This document shows, piece by piece, positions 7,158 to 12,823 of a DNA stretch of 12,823 bases. Numbering within the stretch: the first letter of the stretch is position 1; every line of letters begins with the position of its first letter. The notes under the pieces are model-generated. The model made no database searches. It was given only the letters and a program-made list of their open reading frames with translations, and was not told the origin of the DNA. Both the position numbers and the translations under genes were made by a program. Origin of the DNA: Myxococcales bacterium (lineage in GTDB: Bacteria; Myxococcota; Polyangia; HGW-17; SLPX01); contig SLPX01000206.1 in the NCBI GenBank assembly GCA_007131745.1, positions 1 to 12,823 of the forward strand. The letters are read 5' to 3'.

Positions 7158-8063
7158 TCAGGAACCTCCGCTGTCGTCCACATCCCCGGGCGAACGTACC
7201 GGTCCTCCGCCCCACATGAGCTTTTTCCTCATGATATCGAAAAACGTCCTCTTTGGAGATCTAAACATCACCAGAGGGTGGGCCGACCGGCTCACCTCTA
7301 TCTCGTCACCGGGTTGCAACACAAACCCGCTTTGGCCGTCGATGGTCACGTAACCACCCTGCCCGCTTGCACCGACCACGACGGTGAGTTTCACAGTGGA
7401 TGCCAGAACGGTCGGTCTTTGAGTGAGTGAATGCGGACAGATCGGCGTCAAGACGAAAGCATCCAAACCGGGATTCATGATCGGCCCCCCGGCCGAAAGG
7501 TTGTACGCTGTGGAACCTGTAGGCGTGCCGATTATCAGACCATCCGCTCTGCAAGAGGTCATGAACCGCCCATCCATGAAAACATCCATTTCCATAAGCC
7601 TTGCAAGCTCTCCGTTACTTATAACCACGTCGTTCAATGCCGTGCAAGCCAGACGGTTTCTGCCCCCCCGGCGGATGACAGCCGCAAGACGCATCCTTTT
7701 TTCACACTCCAGTCTCCCTTCCAATGCGTCTTTCATGGCTTGCTCGAGTTCCGAATCCTGGAACTGGGTCAAAAACCCCAGGGTTCCCATGTGCACTCCC
7801 AAAAGAGGAACATCTCGTCCAAAAAGCAAACCCGCGGCATAGAGAAACGTACCGTCCCCCCCAAGAGAAACCACAAAGTCCGAATCGCGGGCCAGGATTT
7901 CCCCTCCAACGGGGTTTGCTCCCGGACAACAGTGCAGCGAATCATCGGGAGCGCTTTCCAGCAACGGTTCGACGCTGTTATCCTTCAACCACTCAAAGGC
8001 CTCGCACGCCCTCTGGGCGGCTTCAGCACTTTTTCTTTTGAATATGATGCCTGCTTTTCTCAT
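7158..8063 (-). CDS. nadK: NAD kinase
   Basis: Phosphorylates NAD+ to NADP+ (ATP or polyphosphate as donor), the only route to NADP; cytoplasmic. The 301-residue product starts MRKAGIIFKRKS, which opens the first Rossmann strand. The family signature GGDGT is at 68-72 (catalytic Asp70), GTLGFL at 93-98, the NDVV motif at 144-147, and the second nucleotide loop ADGLIIGTPTGSTAY at 173-187, followed by SAGGPI. The length is normal. The frame stays open upstream to 8222, but those 53 residues overlap the divergent prenyltransferase gene and are not NadK-like, while AAAGGA 7 bases before the 8063 ATG supports the start chosen here. It is the first gene of the minus-strand cluster, and its last codons contain the recN ribosome site, so recN translation is probably coupled to it. 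Confidence 0.97.
   Translation of the reverse strand: MRKAGIIFKRKSAEAAQRACEAFEWLKDNSVEPLLESAPDDSLHCCPGANPVGGEILARDSDFVVSLGGDGTFLYAAGLLFGRDVPLLGVHMGTLGFLTQFQDSELEQAMKDALEGRLECEKRMRLAAVIRRGGRNRLACTALNDVVISNGELARLMEMDVFMDGRFMTSCRADGLIIGTPTGSTAYNLSAGGPIMNPGLDAFVLTPICPHSLTQRPTVLASTVKLTVVVGASGQGGYVTIDGQSGFVLQPGDEIEVSRSAHPLVMFRSPKRTFFDIMRKKLMWGGGPVRSPGDVDDSGGS
7165..7169 (-). promoter_or_regulatory. Ribosome binding site of recN inside the end of nadK
   Basis: Minus-strand GGAGG lies within the last codons of nadK, 7 bases before the TTG start of recN. It decides the non-ATG start and implies termination-reinitiation coupling, because the TGA and TTG are adjacent. Confidence 0.7.
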
Positions 8064-8070
8064 TGTCCGA

Positions 8071-8076
8071 TCCTTT
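8071..8076 (-). promoter_or_regulatory. Ribosome binding site of nadK
   Basis: Minus-strand AAAGGA sits 7 bases before the ATG at 8063-8061. This supports the short form of NadK over the longer in-frame reading that would run into the divergent gene. Confidence 0.55.
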
Positions 8077-8088
8077 ACACCCGTCTTC

Positions 8089-8119
8089 TTGACAAGTAAA
8101 GCCGTGAACGAGAAACAAT
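8089..8119 (+). promoter_or_regulatory. Candidate promoter for the prenyltransferase in the divergent spacer
   Basis: TTGACA at 8089-8094 is a perfect -35 hexamer. The best -10 is AACAAT at 8114-8119 (4 of 6), with a long 19-base spacer, so the call is weak. The 65-bp spacer 8064-8128 must also hold the nadK promoter, for which I see no clear hexamers. Three ATGCA words occur at 8118, 8129 and 8148. Confidence 0.25.
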
Positions 8120-8128
8120 GCAGAACAA

Positions 8129-9106
8129 ATGCAAACGCTGAAAGAAAATGCAAAAAACGGCACAAACATGACCGAAACTCCGGATGATAAAAAGAACAAT
8201 CCCCAAGCTCCCGGGAATCCACCCTCGTCCGTGTTGGGTCCGATGCGACTGCCGTTTCTCATTCTGACGCCCGCTTGCGTATCGCTCGGCGCAACTCTGG
8301 CGTATTTCCAAGGTTACAGAATTTCGCCCCTCCAAGCCGTCCTGGTTCTTGGAGGCGCTCTCGCCGCGCACATAAGCGTAAACGCTTTGAACGAATACCA
8401 TGATTTCCGAACCGGCCTGGACATGAAAACAAGTAAAACTCCCTTCAGCGGGGGCAGCGGAGCGCTTCCGGCGAATCCGTCAAAAGCCTCCAATGGACTC
8501 ATCGTAGGCCTTGCCGCCATGGCGGTAACCGCAACAGTCGGGATCTATTTTTTGTGGGCAAGGGGCTGGATCATCCTGCTTGCCGGTTTGCCGGGGATAA
8601 TCACGGTAGCAGCGTACACCCCCTTATTGACGAAAAACCCATTCCTCTGCCTCCTGGCCCCGGGAATCGGTTTCGGCCCTGCTATGGTGATGGGAACCTT
8701 CGCCGCTCTCACGGGCGAATATAATCTGAGCGCTTTTGCCGTGTCTCTTCCCCCGTTTTTCCTGGTGTCAAACCTGCTCTTGTTAAACCAGTTTCCTGAC
8801 GTTGAAGCCGACCGGAGCGTGGGCCGCCGCCACATACCTATCGTCTGGGGCAAAAAGAAATCCAGCTTTCTTTACGCTTTCATGATGCTGGGAGCGTTCG
8901 GGTGTATTTTCGCAGGATACCTGCTGGACCTGTTTCCCACGACCGTATTGCTGAGCTTAATCATGCTTGCACCCGCGGCTGTCGCTATTCGAGGGGTGTA
9001 TCTTCACGCAGAAAACACCAAGCGCCTGATTCCATTCATGGGCCTGAACGTTATCATCGTACTGGCCACCCCAATCCTGGTTTCATTGGGTTTCATACTG
9101 GGATAA
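8129..9106 (+). CDS. UbiA-family membrane prenyltransferase (MenA-like)
   Basis: Transfers an isoprenoid chain from a prenyl diphosphate to an aromatic or similar acceptor in the inner membrane. The product has up to 325 residues with about nine hydrophobic helices. Both Asp-rich Mg2+/diphosphate motifs are present: NEYHDFRTGLD at 88-98 (N, D, D spaced as in the first motif) and NQFPDVEADRSVGRR beginning at 220 (D224, D228). The first motif resembles the NxYxDxxxGxD of MenA-like enzymes, so an acceptor in menaquinone synthesis is the leading guess. No other quinone gene is in view to test this, so no symbol is given. The start is uncertain: the ATG at 8129 and the ATG at 8168 (MTETPDD) both lack a strong ribosome site, and the first 35 residues are polar and Pro/Asn-rich, so the shorter form (312 residues) is equally possible. 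Divergent from nadK. Confidence 0.9.
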   Translation: MQTLKENAKNGTNMTETPDDKKNNPQAPGNPPSSVLGPMRLPFLILTPACVSLGATLAYFQGYRISPLQAVLVLGGALAAHISVNALNEYHDFRTGLDMKTSKTPFSGGSGALPANPSKASNGLIVGLAAMAVTATVGIYFLWARGWIILLAGLPGIITVAAYTPLLTKNPFLCLLAPGIGFGPAMVMGTFAALTGEYNLSAFAVSLPPFFLVSNLLLLNQFPDVEADRSVGRRHIPIVWGKKKSSFLYAFMMLGAFGCIFAGYLLDLFPTTVLLSLIMLAPAAVAIRGVYLHAENTKRLIPFMGLNVIIVLATPILVSLGFILG

Positions 9107-9146
9107 AAACGAGGCACGGATAAATTTTCCATAAAGCTTTTTGGGG

Positions 9147-9174
9147 TTGACTTGGGTAATTGGATTGCTAGATT
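9147..9174 (+). promoter_or_regulatory. Sigma-70-type promoter with extended -10
   Basis: TTGACT (9147-9152), a 16-base spacer, then TAGATT (9169-9174) preceded by TG one base earlier (TGcTAGATT). This is the best promoter match seen in the window. Transcription would start near 9181, leaving a leader of about 140 bases before the lipoprotein ATG at 9322. A second extended -10 (TGtGATAAT, 9232-9240) lies further down without a -35. Confidence 0.5.
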
Positions 9175-9278
9175 CCGGCCCAGAGGGAGCAAGCGACATC
9201 ATACTACACAAAAATACATTGTGAGCGAACATGTGATAATTGTTTTCATTTGTTTACTACAGCTCTCCAGAAAACAGA

Positions 9279-9298
9279 CCGGAGGCAGGGCCTCCCGG
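9279..9298 (+). promoter_or_regulatory. GC-rich hairpin in the leader of the CUB/P-domain lipoprotein gene
   Basis: GGAGGC pairs with GCCTCC across a 3-base loop, extended by CC/GG past one bulged C. It ends 23 bases before the ATG at 9322, just before the purine-rich GAGGAAAGG (9302-9310) that serves as ribosome site. No T-run follows, so it is not a terminator. It could affect initiation or mRNA stability. The rest of spacer 9107-9321 is AT-rich and holds no gene I can support. Confidence 0.4.
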
Positions 9299-9321
9299 AT
9301 AGAGGAAAGGTTGAATCAGTC

Positions 9322-11394
9322 ATGAAACGAAATAACCGGCTTTTAAACATCGTGTTTTGCCTGCTCGTCGCGGGAGCCATATCAGGCTGCAGCGGTGAAG
9401 AAAGTGCGACGCAAACCAGGGAGCATTCCTTACAAACGGAAACAGTGTTCGTAGATGAAGGATTCGAGTCCCAACATCCTTACCCGAACAACTCCAGGGA
9501 AGAGTGGATCCTGGACGTCCCCTCGAACGCTGTTTCGGTAACCGTGCATTTCGGAAGAGTGGAAACCGAACCGTTCTTTGATTACATTTCGATTTTCGAC
9601 CAGACCGGAGAAGAGATCCACCGGCTTACCGGAAATCGTTCCAACGAAAGCTTCACTGTGGAGGGGCCGGTGCTGAGAATCCTTCTCTACAGCGACCACT
9701 CCATACGTCGCTGGGGGTTCGAAGTGCTGAATTACCAATATGATATCCCCGCGGGCGAGCAGCAACCCAAGGATCGCCGTCCGTACTGCGGCGCTATCGG
9801 AACCAAGAGTGAAGGATGGTACTGGAGAGACACCGATGAATTGATCAAATACGCTATGTGCGCCGACTCCCCTGAACCCTACTGCGGCGCTATCGGCAGC
9901 CGAAGTGAAGGATGGTATTCCCCGCACGTCCCAGCTATGGAAGACGGCGATCTGGGTGTAAAGGATCTGATCGTGTGGGATTTCTGTCGTTTTGTTGAAG
10001 GCATAGCGGTTGCGGGCGAAACCTGCGGCGGGGATTCCGGTTTCGAGTGTTATGAAGAGTGGGATCTCTATTGCGCGGGAGCTACCGAAACCGAACCCGG
10101 CGTCTGCCTCTGGCACGGCAGCTGCCGCACGGTTGAAGACTGTTTGGAACCCGGCAACATATGGATCCGGCCGGCATGTGTAGGATATGCAGGGTGCAGC
10201 GATGAAAACACTTGCACATGGACTTGCGATGGCGAACCCATCGAAATGGGCGTATGGTCGTGGACCACGGTCGCGGTTGCGTCCATTGAAAGCGATCATC
10301 CTTATGCCAACAACTTCGACCACACCTGGACGATACACAAACCCGGCGCATCCAAGATCAAGGTGCATTTCCCTCTCATCGATGTGGAATACTATTTCGA
10401 CTGGATCGAAGTGTCCGGTGACTACAGCGAAGAAGACCTCATTTTGACCGGGTATTACACCAACTACTGGACTCCGGAAATCGAAGGAGATACCGCGTAC
10501 ATTTCGCTTGTGACGGATTACAGCGTGAGGCGATGGGGATTCAAGGTGGACAAGGTCAGCTACTATGAACTCCTCCCTCCGGGCGTTTGCAACCGCACCG
10601 AAGACTGCAACGTCGGATACGAATGCATTCCCAATGAATGCTCTGATCCTTATTCACCATGCTACGGAGAATGTTGGCGGGATGAAAGTTGCGACGACGG
10701 TACCGAAGTAACATGCAAGATGCTGCCGCCGATTTGCGGACCGGGAACAATCCTGGCCCACCAGAATTCCTGCTACCGCTGCGTGGATCCCGAAACCTGC
10801 GAAGCCCCTGCGGAAGCGGGTTCGGAAGGATCTCCCTGTTCCATGGATTCACATTGCATTGACGGATTGTTCTGCAAAAACATCATCAACGGAGAGGGTT
10901 CATGCAGGGGTGAACTGTGGTGCGCTCCCGAAACCGTCGAAGCCGATTGCGCGAACGCGATTCATCCCGCAATTCCCGGGTACTGGGTCTGCCCGGATTC
11001 CACCTGCGCGTGGCACCATACGATGGTCGAACAGCACGTGATGGCTCAAGACACCCCCATCGCAATTCCGGACAACAACCCCGCCGGCATTACCAGCACG
11101 CTCCATGTTTCGAACATGATCGCATGCGACATGGAGATCCTTTTGGATTTCGACATTTCCCACACCTACATAGGAGACCTGATCGTGGGCCTGAGGGATC
11201 CTCACGGAACAAGGGTGATCATCGCGAACCGCTACGGCGGAAGCTCGCAAAATCTCGTCGTCACGGGGTTGGACATATCCGACTACATCGGAAAAAACGG
11301 CGTCACCGGAACGTGGACCCTGGACGTATCCGACCACGCCTGGCTGGACACCGGCACCCTCAACTCCTGGGGTCTGCGCCTCTCCTGCCAATAA
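9322..11394 (+). CDS. Predicted multidomain lipoprotein with two CUB-like domains and a C-terminal P domain
   Basis: The product has 690 residues. Residues 1-23 form a lipoprotein signal with lipobox ISGC, Cys23 lipidated. In order: CUB-like beta-sandwich 1 at about 42-140 (SQHPYPNN, EEWILDVPS, DYISIFD, RRWGFEV); two copies of a CGAIG...SEGWY module from 154 and 186; a Cys-rich segment to about 310; CUB-like domain 2 at about 317-416 (SDHPYANN, HTWTIHKPGASKIKVHF, DYSVRRWGFKVDK); Cys-rich Dickkopf-like pieces (CNRTEDCNVGYEC, CSMDSHCIDGLFC) to about 570; and a proprotein-convertase P domain from about 574 to the end (HTYIGDLIVGLRDPHGT, GTWTLDVSDHAWLDTGTLNSWGL). No protease or other catalytic domain is present, so a binding or adhesive role at the cell surface is inferred. 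The many cysteines imply oxidative folding outside the cytoplasm. The start at 9322 is preferred over the in-frame TTG at 9250 because of the signal peptide and GAGGAAAGG upstream (spacing about 11, long). Convergent with the CAP gene. Confidence 0.88.
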   Translation: MKRNNRLLNIVFCLLVAGAISGCSGEESATQTREHSLQTETVFVDEGFESQHPYPNNSREEWILDVPSNAVSVTVHFGRVETEPFFDYISIFDQTGEEIHRLTGNRSNESFTVEGPVLRILLYSDHSIRRWGFEVLNYQYDIPAGEQQPKDRRPYCGAIGTKSEGWYWRDTDELIKYAMCADSPEPYCGAIGSRSEGWYSPHVPAMEDGDLGVKDLIVWDFCRFVEGIAVAGETCGGDSGFECYEEWDLYCAGATETEPGVCLWHGSCRTVEDCLEPGNIWIRPACVGYAGCSDENTCTWTCDGEPIEMGVWSWTTVAVASIESDHPYANNFDHTWTIHKPGASKIKVHFPLIDVEYYFDWIEVSGDYSEEDLILTGYYTNYWTPEIEGDTAYISLVTDYSVRRWGFKVDKVSYYELLPPGVCNRTEDCNVGYECIPNECSDPYSPCYGECWRDESCDDGTEVTCKMLPPICGPGTILAHQNSCYRCVDPETCEAPAEAGSEGSPCSMDSHCIDGLFCKNIINGEGSCRGELWCAPETVEADCANAIHPAIPGYWVCPDSTCAWHHTMVEQHVMAQDTPIAIPDNNPAGITSTLHVSNMIACDMEILLDFDISHTYIGDLIVGLRDPHGTRVIIANRYGGSSQNLVVTGLDISDYIGKNGVTGTWTLDVSDHAWLDTGTLNSWGLRLSCQ
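9781..9987 (+). repeat. Two tandem CGAIG/SEGWY modules inside the lipoprotein
   Basis: Residues from 154 and from 186 both read PYCGAIG-x-x-SEGWY, then a variable acidic stretch, a hydrophobic/aromatic end (LIKYAMC versus LIVWDFC) and a closing Cys. The DNA matches closely at the start (tactgcggcgctatcgg occurs in both), so the duplication is fairly recent or under strong constraint. The pair of Cys residues per unit suggests a small disulfide-closed module. I recall similar CGAIGSRSEGWY strings in Myxococcota secreted proteins but know no function. Confidence 0.7.
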
Positions 11395-11405
11395 GAGCCG
11401 TTGAA

Positions 11406-11423
11406 ACAAACCAGACAAACCAG
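11406..11423. repeat. Tandem 9-base repeat between convergent genes
   Basis: ACAAACCAG occurs twice without a gap in the 52-bp spacer between the stops of the CUB/P-domain gene and the CAP gene. There is no hairpin with a T-run on either strand, so no terminator is called here. Confidence 0.4.
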
Positions 11424-11446
11424 CGGACCCAAACACTCCCCTGCTG

Positions 11447-12823
11447 TCAGATGTCACTGCACCTAACCACCTGCACGTGATAAGTCACCGGCGTGGAAAT
11501 GCCGGTGATCTCAACAGTGTACGTTGTGTCAGGCTGGGTGGACCAGCCGTCCGGAATAAAGGAAATCGCGGATGAACTTCCGTATCCGCTCAAGAGATTG
11601 GTAACAGTAACCGGTAATTCCTGCCCTCCGGCAGTGATCTTGACCTGGGCGCCTCCAAGGCCCATGGAATCGCTTTGAAACGACCAACCCGTGCTGTCCA
11701 GAGAACTCCAATAAAGGGTCGATATGGCTTCAAATGGAAAAACCCCGGGGGCCGGCCACGCGGTCCACTGGGCGCCCGCGCTCCCGCCGGTTCCGATCAC
11801 CCACATGCACGAATATGAACTCGTGCTTCCAAGGCCGATGGCGCCCAAGCTGTTGGACAATATCCATCGTCGATGTCCCAGGGTCGACAGGTTGCCGTAA
11901 TCATCCATGTACATGTCCACCGCCTGGACACCGGGTCCGCCTGCAATATTGCTGCTTCCGGCCGCGCCCGCGCCCGTTGAGGTGTAACAGTTCCAGGAGG
12001 CCGGAGGATGGTGGCTCAACTGACCGTTGGCGTGCATCATCAATGCGCACTCCTGGGTTGCCGCATCCCGTCCTGCATCAGTGGTCACCGGGGGAAGATC
12101 TGCAATGAACCGGTAAAGATTGACCATCTTGAGAGCGTTCGCCCTTCCCTGCGCGGAAATGTCGCCTGCATCACAAGAAGCCGTGCTTCCACTCCATGTC
12201 CCTTCGCTCCGGTCGGCCCTGTCCATGTTCCACCGGTTGCACACCAATTCCACTTCGGTGGCCGAACACCCTGAAGTGTCAAAACCATCGCACGAATCAT
12301 TGCATGCAAGCGTCCCGCTGCTGAAACCCCGGCTGATGCAATCCTCGCCCCGAAGATCGGTTCCGTCGCATACCTCGTTTCCCTCCGCGACATTGTTTCC
12401 GCAGACAGCGCACCCTGAAGTGTCAAAACCATCGCACGAATCATTGCATGCAAGCGTCCCGCCGTGCTCATATCCCATTCCGACACAATCCTCACCACGC
12501 AAGTCCGCGCCGTCACATACTTCGTCTCCTTCCGCAACTCCATTGCCACACTCGAACCCGATGCATCCCGAAGTGTCAAAACCATCGCACGCTGCATTGC
12601 ACGCAAGCATCCCCTCATCGAAACCGAGGCTGATGCAGTCCTCGCCACGGAGGTCCGTTCCATCGCATACTTCGTTTCCCTCCGCGACGTTGTCACCGCA
12701 CACAGGCCCCTCTCCCTCGCATCCCGAAGTGTCAAAACCGTCACACGAAGCATTGCACGCAAGGGTTCCTCCTTCGAAACCGAGGCTGACGCAGTCCTCG
12801 CCGCGCAGGTCGTTTCCGTCGCA
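11447..12823 (-). CDS. CAP (SCP/PR-1) domain protein with cysteine-rich repeats, N terminus outside window
   Basis: The frame is open to the right edge; the apparent start at 12703 is a GTG coding an internal valine in VCGDN, so at least 458 residues are visible and the signal peptide is off the window. From the N-terminal side there are four cysteine-rich repeats (the first partial), each ending CDGFDTSGC, then a linker. The CAP domain runs from about 12160 down to 11770: ALKMVNLYRF, QECALMMHANGQLSHHP, and the CAP signature LGHRRWIL encoded at 11881-11858. The last 100 residues form a beta-rich domain with SFIPDGW and YTVEITGI, probably Ig/FnIII-like, ending QVVRCSDI. CAP domains are extracellular; bacterial members have no settled activity. 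The repeats are the type annotated as Myxococcus cysteine-rich repeats. A surface stalk or binding role is inferred. Its neighbour is convergent, so the two are not one transcript. Confidence 0.88.
   Translation of the reverse strand, partial: CDGNDLRGEDCVSLGFEGGTLACNASCDGFDTSGCEGEGPVCGDNVAEGNEVCDGTDLRGEDCISLGFDEGMLACNAACDGFDTSGCIGFECGNGVAEGDEVCDGADLRGEDCVGMGYEHGGTLACNDSCDGFDTSGCAVCGNNVAEGNEVCDGTDLRGEDCISRGFSSGTLACNDSCDGFDTSGCSATEVELVCNRWNMDRADRSEGTWSGSTASCDAGDISAQGRANALKMVNLYRFIADLPPVTTDAGRDAATQECALMMHANGQLSHHPPASWNCYTSTGAGAAGSSNIAGGPGVQAVDMYMDDYGNLSTLGHRRWILSNSLGAIGLGSTSSYSCMWVIGTGGSAGAQWTAWPAPGVFPFEAISTLYWSSLDSTGWSFQSDSMGLGGAQVKITAGGQELPVTVTNLLSGYGSSSAISFIPDGWSTQPDTTYTVEITGISTPVTYHVQVVRCSDI
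12262..12823 (-). repeat. Tandem coding repeats of the CAP protein's cysteine-rich arm
   Basis: Four units, periods 144, 153 and 156 bp, judged from the recurring GAAGTGTCAAAACC word at 12273, 12417, 12570 and 12726. Each unit codes CG(N/D)xVAEGxEVCDG, then DLRGEDC, a Gly-rich turn, TLACN or MLACN, and CDGFDTSGC, with six or more Cys. A 52-bp stretch is identical at 12267-12318 and 12411-12462. Length differences come from short linkers (for example IGFE and EGEGPV). The array runs off the window, so the copy number is a minimum. Confidence 0.85.

Noticed and set aside
8064..8222. Upstream extension of nadK by 53 residues
   Set aside because: It runs into the divergent prenyltransferase gene, is hydrophobic and Cys/Phe-rich unlike NadK, and a ribosome site favours the start at 8063.
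9218..9243. Resemblance to a lac operator or CRP site (ATTGTGAGCG ... TGTGATAATTG)
   Set aside because: The two TGTGA words are in direct, not inverted, orientation and the half-sites do not form a dyad. No LacI or sugar gene is nearby, so chance is more likely.
9430..10368. Antisense open frame of 312 codons opposite the CUB/P-domain gene
   Set aside because: It is the mirror of a gene with clear domains, and its translation has no recognisable motif or start signal.
1..12823. CRISPR array, tRNA/rRNA genes, insertion sequence or a complete defence system
   Set aside because: No regularly spaced short repeats with unique spacers, no rRNA-like sequence, no transposase or nuclease motifs. The only arrays are coding repeats within surface proteins.

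Overview
The window looks like a chromosomal segment from a Gram-negative bacterium of the Myxococcota/Bradymonadales ('deltaproteobacterial') type, moderately GC-rich. The evidence is a set of large secreted or lipid-anchored multidomain proteins with eukaryote-like modules (CUB-like, proprotein-convertase P domain, CAP/SCP), plus tandem cysteine-rich repeats of the CGNxVxEGxEVCDG...DTSGC kind that I associate with that group. The assignment is inference from protein style, not from a marker gene.

Layout, left to right. (1) The 3' part of a class II DNA photolyase on the + strand, cut by the left edge. (2) A 228-bp spacer with a good inverted repeat, then a 1096-residue predicted lipoprotein that joins a glycosidase-like beta-propeller to an 11-copy beta-solenoid. 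(3) A compact minus-strand cluster nadK - recN - MBL-fold hydrolase. nadK and recN abut as stop TGA / start TTG, and the hydrolase follows 63 bp later. (4) A UbiA-family membrane prenyltransferase divergent from nadK. (5) A 215-bp spacer with the best promoter in the window and a hairpin leader, then a 690-residue lipoprotein with CUB-like, cysteine-rich and P domains. (6) Convergent with it, a CAP-domain protein carrying at least four cysteine-rich repeats, cut by the right edge.

Functionally, photolyase and RecN are DNA-repair genes, NadK supplies NADP, the MBL protein is a glyoxalase-II-like hydrolase, and the UbiA protein probably belongs to quinone or lipid synthesis. The three large exported proteins point to an elaborate cell surface rather than one pathway. 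No RNA gene, IS element, CRISPR array or complete defence system was found. The most unusual items are the propeller-solenoid lipoprotein, the paired CGAIG-type modules in the CUB/P-domain lipoprotein, and the near-identical DNA repeats encoding the CAP protein's cysteine-rich arm.
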